Positions 1-13,099 are shown, counted from the stretch's first letter. The stretch: DNA of 64,000 nt from Uranotaenia lowii (GCF_029784155.1 NC_073693.1:285358875-285422874); one strand, 5' to 3'. The notes: generated by a model from the sequence alone, not told the origin. Made by a program: numbers and translations.

Positions 1-1721
1 TCGTTTTGTTTAACCCATCGTGCTCAGTCAGTTGCCGGCAGTTAAGTGAGGAGAAAGAAAACGCTTAACCCATTCGAGACCGATTGCACACCGTGTGTGC
101 AATGGAATTTTTGTACCTTTGTCAGCACAAACTTTCATTGTGAGCTTACTATTGCTCGGAAAAATAATATTCTTATACCAATGGAATCCGCAAATGTTAG
201 GCAAAATGTATTGGGAAATGGTTTTGATGAAAAACAAACGACATGAAAGTTATCTAAGAGTGAAGTACTATGAGTTCGAATGTCGTGAAAAGGCCTCCGT
301 CTCGAATGGGTTAAGCCGATCGCATTCATAATCAATCCCGCCGACCAGGTTAGTACGGCGAATGAACACCATCAACGAATGAACGAACGGTGAAATGTTT
401 AGAGACCGAGGGAAAACTCCCGCACAATTTCTTTTCGCACTCTCGTTCTCCGTTTACGATCAAACGGTGCTTTTCTAAACGAGATGCGCGCATTTTGTTA
501 GAGGGTTGATCGAGGGAGAGAGAATTCATCCACACGGTCGGTAGTCGGTGCTTTTACTCTTTCTCTTTTCTCCGGATAAGCTCTGGCGCCACATTCACTA
601 GAGCATTAGGGAGGAGTGAATGTGGCCTTCACCCGAAGTTGGTGATCTTTCCCGAATGTGGGGGACCTCGTGGAAATCCGCTAGTTTGATATTCGCGTGC
701 CGTTTGGAACAGCTGAAGACAGGGGGTTTGTTTCGGTTCCAATCCCGGGAGTTCGGTCAGTTTTCCGTCTGTTGTTGGCCTGTGTGCATGCGCGGTTTTT
801 CTTCCAAGGTTCGCAAAGTCGGTTTTAGTGGAAATTTTTCTCTGTGGGACTTTGAGTTTTTTTTGTGCTGTTGTGCTTCGGAGCATCTGGATTATTTCCA
901 ACTTACTAAGGTTGAGTCTTGAGCAGACCTTGATGACAAAAGTTGAACCGTGAAACGGATCAAAAAAGTCCCTGAAGATACTTTGGTGAGATAAGTTGTG
1001 CGCTTTTGGTGAGATTATCCCCTAGCAAACGGACCAGCTAGAAGGGCCATTTCTGAAGTTAATGAATAAGATTTGTAAAATCAAGCAGTGGAACCCTCCC
1101 CTTAAACCCTTCTCATTAGTGCGGAAAAATTAGTTCACTTCGGAGTCTTAATCAGTGTACAGCTCAAAAAGCGATCAAAACCCGTGTTCTATGCTAATTG
1201 AAATTGTTCTTACGAGTTACAATATCGAGGGCTCACGGTTATAGGAGCAAGAAAACGCTGTTGTTGTTGATGTTATTTGAATTTCTACAAGTCATTTTCG
1301 CCGTGGCAAGAAAAACTCCCTCAAGAGTGAGTGCAGAATTCCTGCTGTTCAACTAGCTGGGAAGATTTATTAGCTGAAGGCAAACAAGGCAGGCAAGCAA
1401 AAAATAAGAACGAACGGCCTCACATCTGTTCCGCAAAAGTGTTCTGAAAAATTCTTATCAAGTGGCTGCTCTGAGAATGAAAAACCAGTAACCGGGGAAG
1501 GAAAATAATAGCGGAACAATAGTGTGGAACATCGATTCGACTTACTGACCATCAACTCTGAGGAATACCTTCGGATTATTGAAGATTGAAGTGCTTGTAG
1601 AAAAAAAAGTCAGTTTAGAGACCTTCAATAAGACGCCGAAAGATTGCAGCAGTAATTATCAACTGTTTGAGTTGGTGTTTTATCAGCTGAACGAGGAGAG
1701 GATAACAGAGAAAAAAGAAAA
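1..1721 (+). other. Candidate 5' non-coding exon / promoter-proximal region
   Basis: This stretch is clearly less AT-rich than the introns that follow and has no long open frame, which fits promoter plus 5' UTR. Its right edge is a consensus splice donor: exon ...AGAAAA, then GTAAGT from 1722. The next well-formed acceptor in front of a coding exon on this strand is at 30401-30402, so this may be the untranslated first exon of the gene whose coding begins at 30671. Several TCAGT-type initiator motifs occur (for example near 28 and 1607), so the start of transcription cannot be fixed and the left limit given is only the window edge. The link to the downstream exon is inferred; no transcript evidence is available. 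Confidence 0.35.
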
Positions 1722-2569
1722 GTAAGTTTGAATTCCGACTTTTCTTAGTTAGTAAGTAGTTGATGGAAGCTTGAGGAGCTGTTCTAATTATAGACCGCCT
1801 TCAGTCATGGCTCAAAACGGGTTTGCGAGTCATCGATGGGCGTTAAAACTCATTTCCAACGAAGGGCCGGAAAAGTGCCCTGTTCCGGATGTATCGGTGT
1901 AGTCCGGATAGGGGAGCTGGTTTTTCCGGATCCTTCTCCGGGTCGCTTCGATGGCATCGATCGATACCTTTTACTCGGCTGGAAGATTGATTCCGATGGA
2001 GGTTGGGCTCGATTATTATCAACTTTGTCTGTTGACGTCGTCTCGTACCGCTTCAGTTGCTGATACTTTGATGATCATCAGGTTAATTATAGGTCATTCT
2101 GATAATGAACTTGGCCAACTTGGCCAGACGTGTGCCCGGCTTGGCGATAATTATACCCTCTTTGAGGGGGAGTTTGTAGACGGACGGGAAATTGAGTGGT
2201 TGGGTTTGGTGTGGGTTTTACTTTCGTGCCGGGTGGAAGAGATTTCAGTTTCTTAAGATAACTGGGAGTTGGGAATGTCTTCCTTCCCTTCAGAATATCT
2301 CGTGTAAATTATAAATTTCCGTTTGTAAGGTAGTTTTATTTATTATTGGATATCTCGAAGTACTTAAGTTTTTATAATCTTTGAGTAATATTTTTCGATA
2401 AATAACCACTTAATTTAACGACAAATCAAACCACAAACTACATATATTCGTGAAAGCTACAAATCTCCCCTACTTCAAATTGACATACTACTTTCGGAAT
2501 CTGCTTATTTTTAAACAGAGAACGAGAATATATTGTTATTTGAATTTAATTAATTGATAATCACCCCTA
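1722..2569. other. Moderate-GC stretch without a recognisable gene
   Basis: Up to about 2270 the base composition stays like that of the region before 1721, then it turns AT-rich. Short open frames at 1836-2063 and 1951-2256 overlap in different frames, match nothing I know, and have no supporting splice or motif evidence. The composition and position just after a candidate promoter would suit intronic regulatory DNA, but no specific site can be named. Confidence 0.3.
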
Positions 2570-3584
2570 AGCCCAATGGGGTTTTACGCCCCCTCCATAG
2601 AGATTTTTTCCAAGTAAAATTTTCAGATCAAGAAATGAGTTTACCTTAGTATGTACTTAATTTTTTGATCCCAAAAAGTATTAAAAATAAAGTTTTAATA
2701 AACATGTCTGAAAATTGGCTCGCCTCCGGCAGAATTTAGACCTAAATCAGTCTAGGCCAAAGACATTTCATTTAACGACACTATATGACGTTCACGTATA
2801 GAAGCTAATTTTTTATTGTAAGTTTTGAATTGCAATTCAATATGCCTTTTCAAATCTTGGCACGTAAAAACTCGACCTTAATAATGGGTTTTATTAACAA
2901 GTGTAACTAAACAAGTTATTAATATGAAACCAACTATTTAAACTTCAAAATTCATACATCAAATACAAATTTTAAACATCACCAAGTTGGAAGCCAGTGA
3001 CAGGTGTTTAGTGTTCATAATAGTCAAAAGAATTCACAAAACAAAATCTAAAATCTAGTATCCATTACTTTACAACTAATCTTCCTGATTACAAAAAAAA
3101 TCATGTAAGGCATTACAAATTTATCGCCGATAGGAAATATTCTTCAAGAATCTATTTTAAGCCTCAATTTAAATATTTTTCATGTTCTTTTGAAGGCTCA
3201 ACTCTACCTTAAAAAGGGTTTTGAAAAATAACACAAGGCCACACTTTTTTCCAAGGTGCAAAGAATTTAAGAACTTAGAATGATAATTTGGGGGCCCTGA
3301 ATCCAAATCTGCAATAAGTTTTTTTTCTATCAGCTTTTATTTTTGAAATAACTTTTGAAAATAGGTTTAAATCATTTGAGAAATTTCTTTACAAAACATT
3401 AAAAAATTTATGAAGCTTTTACACCAATTATCAAATTTCCTCAAGACCGCAGTTATACAAGGTTTCTATTTATTTCTTTATCCAGTTCTGTAAAATATGG
3501 AATTTTAACGAATGTTTTGAAAAAGTTTTAAACCAAATTGTACTTGAGATATTTTTAAAACAAATTTAGAGCAGTATTTTTAAT

Positions 3585-4150
3585 TGAAATGAAACTGTTT
3601 TTTCAAACTTTCTTCAGTAATAGCAGTAATACTTGTGATGTTATGTTTTCAATTTTTTTAAATCTTCAGAAATAAACTTTTTTAGATAATTTATCATTAT
3701 CTTCATCAAATATTGGGACTTATTCTGCGATTCGAGTGACGTGAAATGTGAAATTTTATATCGTTTTGCTGGCTTAAATAGCCTCCCAAGTAACACAAAT
3801 TGTTTTTTAAGACTTGTTAAACCACTTATTAAACCTGAACTTGTTTTAGTAGCTTACTATAAAACTTCAAAAATAGCCTCGAAATTTTCGTTCGGATGAG
3901 TAGCTATTGGTCTTCAGAACTCATCGATACTTGAATTTTATTCTTAAGCATTTTCTGAACGAAGAAGCGAAATTTTTTTAGTCACGTCACTCGAGTCGCA
4001 GAATAAGCTTCAACATTTGATGAATATAATGATGATCTATCTAAAAAAGTTAATTTCTATAGATTTTAAAAATTTGAAAACATATCATTACAATTACTAC
4101 TGATATTACTGAAGAAAGTTTGAAAAATGATTTTATTTCAATTAAAAAAA
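3585..4150. repeat. Fold-back (inverted repeat) inside the G-tract element
   Basis: Arms of about 160 bp, 3585-3745 and 3978-4150, are imperfect reverse complements. The most conserved part is TATTCTGCGATTCGAGTGAC (left, 3721 on) against CACTCGAGTCGCAGAATA (right). The outer part of each arm is the family sequence containing TTTCTTCAGTAAT, so the flank itself has been copied in inverted orientation. Either a TIR element inserted here with a flanking rearrangement, or the fold-back arose by template switching. Confidence 0.6.
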
Positions 4151-4439
4151 TTGGTAATCATGCAAAACGAATTGTTTTTTTTTTAATTTCATTTAGATTT
4201 GTTAAATTATCAGTTATCAATGATTGATTTCACTCAAAACTCAACTTAACATCATTTTAAAAATTGTAAACATTATATCACCAAAACTAGAAGTGAGGTG
4301 AAAGACAAAACCTTATAAAAGTTTAGAGTTCAGGACGCTCAAATCTACCAAATTTTTCTAATGTAGGCTCCAAAATAATGCTTCCTTGAGTAATCAAATA
4401 AATTCTTTTTATAAGTTTTAAAATGGTGAGATGTTTTAA

Positions 4440-5200
4440 CTTATGTTCCTGAATCCAAATATGGAGTTAGTTGTTTTTCTATCAGCCTTTGTTTTCAAAT
4501 TACTTTAAAAAATATGTAAAAATCATTTTTAAAAAATTGACCATTTTTTGATGAAACTTTAAACAATTTTTAATGGTTTTTTAAATAAAGGTTTTCAATA
4601 AATAATCAACTTTTCCTAAGACCACTAGTAATTTTGACTTTCGCTAAAAAATGTTTGGGAAGTTTTTAATTTGTTCACTTTTCCCCATTCTGTAAAATAA
4701 CAGGATTTCAACGATTTTTTAAAGAAGTTTCAACCATAATGGAATGAGCGATACTTGTGTAAGCAAAAATCAAATCATTTTGCAAACTTCAAACATAGGT
4801 TAAACTAAATTAAACCTTTTTATAAACTTTCTTCAGTAATGTCAGAAATACTTGTTATAGTTTCTTTCAAATTTTGAAAAAAAAAAACTGATGGATTTCA
4901 CTACTTTTGATCATTTATTATCATCATTCGGAATCAGATTTTTATTAATTGTAGATTTCTTAGTTCATCAGTTATTCATGATTGATTTCACTCAACATTG
5001 ATGCATTTTTAAACTTATAAGCTCTATATCACCAAAACTAGAGGCAATAGACAAAAACTCTGTAAAGATTCGAGTTTAGGACGCCTAAATCTATCGGTTT
5101 AACATAGGCACGAAATGTGGTTTTCTTGAGTTATCACTTAAATTATATAAAATAGTTTTAAAAATGGTTAGAAGCTTTTATTATCTGAGATGTAAAAAAA
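4440..5200. repeat. Second direct copy of the family's internal sequence
   Basis: The order of phrases repeats that seen at 3298-3740 and 4195-4440: CTGAATCCAAAT, TTTTTCTATCAGC, TTTCTTCAGTAATGTCAGAAA, GATTGATTTCACTC and TATCACCAAAACTAGAGG. A third copy with the same order is at 13540-14230. Divergence is high, so these are old duplicates. No open reading frame is kept. Confidence 0.55.
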
Positions 5201-6071
5201 CTTATCTTTTTGATATTCATGACATGACATGTTTTTTTTCAAACAAATATACAAACTTTTTAAGTATAATTTTCAAAAAAAATCAAGTATTTTATTTTTC
5301 GAAATACTTTTAAGCATATTGTCTTTATTTTTTAATTCAAAATTTTTGTTTTCTGATCATATAATCTTCTTAAAAGATTAATTAGTAAACCCCAGTTTCT
5401 TTCTATTATTCCTATCAGGACTCAATGTTTCAATTGACGGTAAAAAAATATTTACAGTTTAAAATTTTAAACTGTATAAACGCACTTGAATTTTCATAAT
5501 CGATTCACTAATTTTTATTATTTTAAATAATGTTTTTTAATCGATCATGATTTTTCAGTTAATGTATGAAAAGTTCCCAAAGCAATTACAAGTAGCCACT
5601 TTAAAGCAAAACTTTGAACGCTTTTGGTGTTTCAATGTTTAAATCAAAAAAATGAAACTTTTTTTTTTATTTCTATCGGTTTCATAATGACCAGTTAAAA
5701 AATCACCCATTTCCCAAGCTGAACTTTGTCACTAACAACTTTCAATGATCAATTGAAAATATGGCAATTTTTTTAAATCAAATTAAATTCAATCATCAAC
5801 TATGTTTTAGGAATAGATTATTTTTTTGAAATTGATTTTTTTCCTCGAGAGTTCAAATTTCAAAACATGATATAATTTTTTAGTATATATTATATTTTTT
5901 CAAATTCAAGCTATTGAGTGAAATTTTTCAACCACCCCTCCAATTCAAAATAAAGAATGGAAATGTAAGTGAAGATGAATAAAAATTAACAAGCATTTTC
6001 AATTTGCTAAACCAGCATTAATTATGTTTAATTGCTGATCTGATCTTAAATTCATTTTAGGATTTGAATTT

Positions 6072-6866
6072 AACCCTTTAATGCATAAAACAAAATCCAA
6101 ATATCATGGAAACGTTTGGATATTTTCCAGTGATGTATTGACAAAAATATTCTAGAGATTAAAATAAAACAAAGAAATTAGCCCATGGTATATTTATTAG
6201 AGCAAGTTCACTGGTGTTGGGAAAAAGTGGTTGAAATGTTGTCGCATTTAGCCCATTTTGAAAATTTGCCATGTAAAAACATTTTCAAGATCTGTGGCCT
6301 TCAAGTTTTTTAACAACATGTGTTGTAGTTTCACATGCTGTGATGCAAAAATGGTAATATTTCTATTACATACGGCTGGAATAGAAATAGTGCTGTAAAA
6401 AATACAATGCCCAAAGATCTTGGAAACATTTTTGCATGGTAAAATTTTCAAAATGTGCTACAAGTGTCAAAATTTTTACCACTTTCCCCCAACACCAGTG
6501 AAATTGCTCTGAATTGAAAGAATTGAAATATCCAATTTATTTATTTATTGAAAAAGTAGTTTTTGAAAAATCGCTTTTATTCCTATAGATTTTCAAATAT
6601 GCACTGACATTTTTTTTACCTCAATTAACCGCGAACATCTTCCTGCATCAAATTAAGGTTTGATAAAAAATTGCAAGATCGTATTGAAATGAATAAAGAA
6701 TTTCTAAAATTATTGTTCAACTTTGATGGGCCATAACTTTTATTATACTCAAATAACGATCTCAAAACCTGTTCAGTTGTGTTATTAGTGTTAAAATGTT
6801 ATTTTTTCTCTGAATCAATAGCTGCTATTTATTTATATTAAGGAAAAGACATGCACTAAAGGGTTT
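6072..6866. mobile_element. MITE-like element with ACCCTTTARTGCAT ends
   Basis: Left end AACCCTTTAATGCAT (from 6072) and right end ATGCACTAAAGGGTT (to about 6866) form 15-bp inverted terminal repeats with one mismatch. The interior has no coding capacity and holds another MITE at 6200-6509. Target duplication is unclear (TTA/TA-like flanks). AACCCTTCATTT-type ends recur in the smaller palindromic repeats at 7428-7577 and 23073-23234, which may be relatives. Confidence 0.5.
6200..6509. mobile_element. Palindromic MITE, TIR GAGCAAGTTCACTGGTGTTG
   Basis: The left end GAGCAAGTTCACTGGTGTTG and the reverse complement of the right end (GAGCAATTTCACTGGTGTTG) match at 19 of 20 positions. Similarity continues inward through AAAGTGGT, CATTTTGAAAATTT and CAAGATCT, so most of the 310 bp is one imperfect hairpin. 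No clear target duplication remains. It lies inside the element at 6072-6866 and is therefore the younger insertion. Confidence 0.75.
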
Positions 6867-7427
6867 ATTTCTTTTGAAATCTGGTGTTATATTGTTGTAT
6901 TCTATTTCTGTGGACTGATTCTTATCAAAAATTCAACAAAATTAGTAGTTTAAAAGAAATGAACATTATTTTGAATATTCCTTAATGACTTAACGGATTT
7001 ATTGTGCATTTTTGTATTGTTATTATTTTTAACCGCCCCCTTCCAACGACGGGTCCTTTGCATGGGCCTGGTCTACAAACATTTTCAAAATTTCTTCAAA
7101 ATATTTTAAGCCATCTATAGAATTTACTTTATGAACTTAGAAGGTAACAATGTTGAGAAAATCGTCGGTTTTGTTTTCAGCTCTAAAATATTGATTAAAG
7201 CTTATTTGGTGAAAAAAAATTTAAAAGTGTAAAATTTCTCAAGTAATTTCAATGTTTCTGTAGAAATCACTTTGATTCGTTATTAATAAGTTTTAAGAAA
7301 TCTTAGTGTAAGAAAAAAGTTCAGTAAATATTAAAAAAATTATTGTTGCTCCGGCATTGAACGAGAAAAATATTGATGCGAATGAACTTCATGAAATATT
7401 TTTATGAAATTTTTAAATGATTTTAAA

Positions 7428-7577
7428 TTAACCCTTCATTTCATGATTTTTTTATTTTTCCTCAAAAATCATTTTTAACTTTTGGAAATGGTGAGTACAT
7501 AAAGAAAAAAAAATTAAATAAAATACGATTTTTCATACATTAATTTTTGCAAATTTATTACTTTATGAAACGCTTTC
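7428..7577. repeat. Short palindromic repeat, inverted relative of 23073-23234
   Basis: This approximately 150-bp AT-rich repeat runs from AACCCTTCATTTCATGA to TTACTTTATGAAACG and is reverse-complementary along its length to 23073-23234 (shared blocks include AAAATACGATTTTTC and ACATTAAT). The termini are weakly inverted. It is non-coding. Confidence 0.5.
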
Positions 7578-10405
7578 GTCATCAAAATCGATAGTAGCAT
7601 AGGAGTATCTCAATTGTGTTGCTTTGCATTTTTGAAATTTTTTAATCACTGCTCAAAATAAATATTAAATAACAATCTTCTGAATTTCAGCTTTATAAAA
7701 GTTGGGAAGATTTTGAATTTCCGGAATTGAATCCTCATATTATGTTACAAATAACTGGTATGAAACATTTTTAAGATTTTTTTTTCTTCCAATTGAGATT
7801 CATTGGAATTTGAATTTTTGATTATTCATAGCAATTAAGCCGGAACAAATATCAAATTCTTTTTCGTCACCCTCCCTCTTCGATTTTCCGAAAATCATAT
7901 TTTTTTAAAATTTTAAATTATTGAAAAATTCTAAATAAATTCATCGAAAATTCAAGCAGTTAAAAATGAAAAAAGATAAACGGTGGGACGGTGGGAATTT
8001 TATCTCCTTTTGTATTTGAAATATCTTCGAATTTTTGATTTAAAATAACTCGAATTTTAGAAATTATGCAAATTAAATTGTATGCAAGTTTGTTGCATGC
8101 AAGTTTTTGTCACATTTGTTCCATTTTTTTGAATATCAGAATTCTTTTTACTGTTACTCCTTCCTCATGAAGTTCCAACTCGCAAGTGACAAAAGAAGGA
8201 TTTAAAATTTGTTCCGCCTTTATATGCAGATTATTACCAAGCTGTCAAATCAACAATTAAATTTTTTCGAAAATAATATATATCATTTGATTTTTTCTTA
8301 CAAAAAAACACTGTTTTATGAGTCGGAAGGTGGAAATATTTTGTTTCGGTTTTTTTTTATTGCTTTTATTCGGGTCATTTCTTCAAAACATTCGAATGTA
8401 AACACCCAACGTGAAGTTATTTTTCTTTATATTAATTTAAGCCAAATTAACCCGGGCTGATTATGTGAAATATTTGACAACAACAGTTAGCATCCATTAA
8501 AAAATCATCTGAACGATTGTTTTTCTTTTTTCTGTTTTGATATTTTAATCAAATTTTATTTTGATCTTTATTTTTTTCATTTTGGTTTCTTTTGTATATT
8601 GAAATTAGAATTTTGGGTTTAAAGACAGTTTATATAAATCTAAGAATGATTTTAGAATCTGAATCGAAGTTTCTAAATTTAAAATTTCCACAAAAAGTTG
8701 GATTGTGAATACTTTTTCTATTGTCTTTATCTAATCTGATTTATTCAGAATTCTATCTTTCATATTTAAATTTTCCATCAATAAATATCAAAACCATGAT
8801 TCTTAACACATAATTGAGGTCTTGTTTCATAGTCCATGATTCAAATTACCCAGAACTTTTAGAATCATTTTGAATTTAGGATTTTAAAATGTATAATCTT
8901 TTGTAAAAATGAACCTCATGTTTCTGAATTTGAAACTATATGTAAAATTGAAATCTGATTTATGCTGTGTTTTAAAAAAAGAAATTCTTGAAGTCTTCAA
9001 ATTTCTTACACCTTGATTTAATATAAATTAGTTAATTGAATAAATTAAATGGAAATCTGAATTTATAGCATTTTGTTTTTTATTAATTTTTTTTGCTATT
9101 TCTTTCCAATCTCAATCCTGTTGGTGGTTTTTTTTTCATAATTTAAGCATTTTTAACAAATGTATTTGCTGACAGCTGCCTTAGTCTTGGTTTAGATCTC
9201 AAGTATGTTTTGAAAAAAAAAAAAATATTTTTTGGGTTCTTAATAATGATTTTTGATTTCACATTCCTTTTTTAAATTTAAATAATTAGTACGACAGATA
9301 TTTTTTGTTTTTTTTTATTATTTCATTTTAATTTTTAATTTTTTTCAGTTTTCTTGAATTAAATCCTGAGTATTTGTAGTATTTTTTTTAATTTTCAAAT
9401 ATTGTGATTATATATTTTTACACAGAAGTTATATGCACAAATAGGCTTCTAGGTTTAAATTTCAAATCTCGAACGAACAGACATTTAGGCGTTTTCAGAT
9501 TAATTTAAAATAATTCAGCCTATTAATTTTTCTTTACTATTTTTCACCAGTTATGTAGGCCACACAACACATAAAACACGGTCTATCTTTTTTGTGATAA
9601 CTCTAAAGGAAGTAGCCACTAATTTGTTGGCAGCCTCGGTTTGATAACAATTTATTTTATGGTTGCAGAGCCAAAGAAGAACAGATATGAAAGAAATATC
9701 TCAAAACAAACAAAAAAGCCGCTGCACTGATTAATGCCCACAAACTCGACGATGGTGAAGCTCCACTAGGAGGGAAATTCATTTTACTTCCTCCTATCCC
9801 ACTCAGCTAATAGATGCAAAATTGACAAAGTCCTACAAAAAACTTTGTTGGTAGACAATATCAATAAAATGATAATCGCTTGTCGGTGGCTGTTTTGGAA
9901 GATGTTTTCAGCTGAGATAAGCCAAAAACACTAGGAGAATTGGGGACCTGTAAATGTGCAAATTTTGTTTTATTACTGCTGACAGAAGCAGTTCCGGTAG
10001 CTTCAAGTTTGGAGATATAAATTTGCATATGAATATTGAACATGAATAATTTTTTTTACAACCCACAGTTCTTGTCATATTTTTTTTCAAATCAAATTTG
10101 TTTCTATTTTATTGAGAACAGTAAATTTAAGTCAGTGTTTTAGTAAGAAGAAAAAAACACAATCATAAATCAGAGGTTTCGTGTTGATGAATAATAAAAA
10201 ATATATATAAAATAATGGTCTAAGTAGTGCAAGTTCAGTTTTCCATGACAAAGCTTAAAAATCTACACATTAATGAATTAATTTGACCCTATGATATAGG
10301 AGCCTTAAATTTTAAAAATAAAAATGAAATAGTTTTAAAATATTTATTAACCCTCGACTGCCTTCGAGGCCATGGATGTCATCGACATTTTTAAGCTTAA
10401 ATCAG
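7578..10405. other. AT-rich intronic stretch, no gene seen
   Basis: Long A/T homopolymer runs and diverged phrases such as GAATTTGAA and CAAAATTT resemble the interior of the G-tract family elements at 58892-60450. The short open frames here (for example 8209-8460) have low-complexity composition and no recognisable motif. A slightly less AT-rich island at about 9580-9910 shows nothing diagnostic. Confidence 0.4.
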
Positions 10406-10407
10406 TA

Positions 10408-11292
10408 GGGAATCATGGGCCACTTTTTTCGTTGTTCCATAACTTCTTTACTTTAAAAGATAAAATGAAAATAAAAAATGGTATGGTTTTCTACATTTTC
10501 AAGGTATCATAAGATATTTTTAAATTTTTAATAAGTTATTTTCCCCAAATTCTGACAATTTGAAACAAAGCAATATTTTTTGGATTTTAAAAAATGGTGG
10601 GGAATCGTGGGCCACTAAATCCAAATTGACCAAATAACATGCAAAGCTTATGAGTTGACCCAAAACTGTGATTTCATAATTCATTTCGTTATTTTAAAGC
10701 AATTTCAGATGATGAAATAAAAACTAGAGCTGTGTATGATCGAAAAGATTCCAAAACCTGGCTCGCGAACGTTTTGGCAAAATTTCTTATATAGGATGGA
10801 CAAAATATTTTTCATAATTCTTCATTTGGCATAAAAAACTTTACAGATAGGAAAAACGTATTTTAAGTTGTGCATAAAAACATAAAAATATAGGTGATTC
10901 AAGATGTGTGGCCCACGATTCCCCACAAGCTATGATTTGCAAATTGGTTGCGTTTGTGTGACTTATTGATGTTTCATCAAAAATTCTTTTTCCACGTGAA
11001 AGATCATGACAAAACTAAGATCATAAGCGTATGAGCATATTTTTACTATGCACCCATCGATGAAATTAGCGGGTGTTTTTTTTTTAATTTTTTAAGCAAA
11101 TTTTTCTAATTTTTTTTATCTTGATAAATAAAAGAAGCAGATGTTGCCTATTTCAGTGAACAACATATAGAAATATATGCTCACGCAAAGCGACGACGAT
11201 GACAGTTGGATTGAGATTTTTATCTCAACACACATCTGAGATATTAAAAGTGGCCCACGTTTCCCCATGGCCCACGATACCCCACTCTCCCC
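10408..11292. mobile_element. TA-flanked TIR element with repeated GGGAATCGTGGGCCAC motif
   Basis: Left terminus TAGGGAATCATGGGCCAC (TA at 10406-10407). The right terminus, read inward, is TAGGGGAGAGTGGGGTATCG followed by TGGGCCATGGGG (TA at 11293-11294). The motif GGGGAATCGTGGGCCAC or a near copy occurs at about 10408 and 10600 on the + strand and at 10911, 11250 and 11268 on the - strand, facing inward from both ends. There is no coding capacity. The left end lacks the outermost GGGGAGAGTG block seen on the right, so it is partly degraded. The TA duplication suggests mobilisation by a Tc1/mariner-type transposase (inference). Confidence 0.7.
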
Positions 11293-12051
11293 TACTTCAA
11301 AATTCTGCAAAAAATCATTGATGAGTTTTGAACCAAAGTGAAGTTTTCGAGACCCCAGGGTTTGAGAAATTCAAAAATGACCCCAAATTGACTCAATCTA
11401 ATGTCCAAGTCACATGAAGCACTGTTCAGATGTAAATTATTTACACCTTAGTCGGACAGCTCAGATGTGTAACAAGCGATATCCGTTCTAAATCTCCAAT
11501 GATAATAATTCAATATCTCCTATCAGTTGCCCTGTTTTACGCACATTTGAGCTCGCATTGCCAATCCGATTCGGAAGTTATCATTTGTGTGTTAAGTCAG
11601 CATCAATCCGAAACTGGCTCGCCAATTAATTCGTTTCATCTCAGATGCTCCGAAGATAGATCCAATAATAGCTATGAATCTCCCGTCCGTCTTCTCTTCT
11701 TGGCATCATCCAATGCTTTGGCATCAGATCTGACGCTCCGATCTCCGTCTTCGATGTTGGCTCCAATTGCAACGGTTAATTTCACGTTCCATTATGAGTC
11801 CAGTGAACACATGACTCTATGAATTGTGTATACGTATATATGCATGCCACAAAATCGCTGCACTCATTCCAGACACTACACAGGCACTGGGAGTTGGGAG
11901 CTCCATGAAGAGGAAGCAGCAAAATTCCGAAACGTAACCACTCTTCTGGGAAGATTCTCCAACGATATGCAACCTGACATTGGCGGTAACGATGATCCGT
12001 CAGCCACATCTACCTATGTACATAGGTGTTTGGTTAATGTTGTTGCTGCTC

Positions 12052-12082
<31 letters not shown>

Positions 12083-12780
12083 GTGTTATTCTTGGTAGCA
12101 TATGTCATGCAGCATCCCGACTCCGCTGACCAAAAAGAAAGCACTCTACGAATTGGGCCTAATTTTTCTGTGGCAGTAGGGTTTTTATTTTTTCGAGTGA
12201 AGATAATAAGCCCAAAATGGGTAGCGGTAAATCACGTCAATGCGGATCTCTCTGGAACGCTAGCAGATGAAACACTTACTGGACACTAGGGTGTGACAAA
12301 TTGAATTGTCTTTCGATTTAGAAAAAACGCATAGGGTCTAAAAAGTTTCATTTTTGGTCAAGTAACGTTTTCAAATTTTGAAAATGATACTAAGGTACTT
12401 GATGTTGCGAGAAATGGAAAACTCCACTGCCAAATGGACAGACAGATCTACTTCAAACGAAAGAAGAGCTCTTACCCGACCTCGCATCGGTCACACTCAC
12501 TTCACATAACAACATCTGTTCATAAAAAAGGACCCTCCTATCTGCCCATCCTGTGACACAATAATAATCTGAAAACACATCCTGGTTGCATGTCATCTCA
12601 TCAGACAGTTAAAGTCTGCGTGAAAAACTTAGCAACTGTCAAGAAGAAGAGAAAAAAGTTGTGGCTTTCCTTCGCAAAGCCAAACTTTGACCTAAATAAA
12701 CAACTGGTTTCTGCTGGATATTGTTGTTTACAGTTCAATTAAAAACTTTGTGAGTCGTTAGCTCCAGTTTTCAAAATTTT
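11293..12780. other. Moderate-GC single-copy-looking stretch, no gene assigned
   Basis: About 11450-12290 is richer in G+C than its surroundings and looks single-copy. Short open frames (11499-11822, 11826-12098, 12053-12289) overlap on both strands, one running through the (TTG)n tract, and none has a known motif. A conserved intronic regulatory segment is possible but not demonstrable from this sequence alone. Confidence 0.3.
12037..12085. repeat. (TTG)n microsatellite
   Basis: The tract reads GTTGTTGCTGCTC and then an uninterrupted run of TTG triplets ending near TTTGTG. It is a simple trinucleotide repeat and produces an artefactual poly-Leu/poly-Cys frame. Confidence 0.9.
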
Positions 12781-12900
12781 CGTAAAAATAAGCATTTCCC
12801 TGGAAAAGCACAAAAATATCGTACACAAATGATGTACTATCCCCAACATTTCGCTGAGTCAGCTGGCGAAGATGGAAGAAGTAAGCTCCAATGCTAAGCA
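12780..12900 (+). pseudogene. Tc1-like transposase N-terminal fragment
   Basis: The DNA is clearly related to the transposase remnant at 48008-48120: shared blocks AAGCATTTCCC, AAAAATATC, CACAAATG and TTTC(A/G)CTGAGTCAG. A readable frame gives ISLSQLAKMEEVS, matching the helix-turn-helix start (ISLSQIANIEKVS) of the other copy. It is interrupted by stops and loses similarity after about 12900. It is a decayed fragment, not a gene. Confidence 0.6.
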
Positions 12901-13099
12901 CAAGCACAATATTTGAGGATTTTTTGTGGCTGTAGATGAAAATAAAATAGTTCTACCTTTTGTAAAATAACTTTCTTGGTATTTATTAAATAAGACAAAT
13001 GATCACCTAGAACAATTTTCAAGTTAATGTATCGAAAGAGCTTTTCTACTGTCAAAACCGATTAAAAATGTTATAATATCATGAAATGAAGTATTGTTC

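Larger units (their letters stand above)
2570..7068 (-). repeat. Old G-tract family element (hAT-like), minus orientation, with nested insertions
   Basis: The left end (CCCC..GGGG..CGCCCCCTCCATAGAGATTT, about 2575-2610) is the reverse complement of the right end of the intact element at 60698-62144. The right end (7035-7068, ..ACGGGTCCTTTGCATGGGCC) is the reverse complement of that element's left end, including the A/T-rich block that follows it (AATAATAACAATAC). The two ends therefore bracket one degenerate copy about 4.5 kb long. Inside are a fold-back at 3585-4150, a second partial copy of the internal sequence from about 4440, and nested MITEs at 6072-6866. No transposase open frame survives. 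No matching target duplication was found, so the outer limits are approximate. Confidence 0.5.

Noticed and set aside
1836..2256. Overlapping open frames after the first donor
   Set aside because: Two frames compete over the same sequence, without similarity or splice support.
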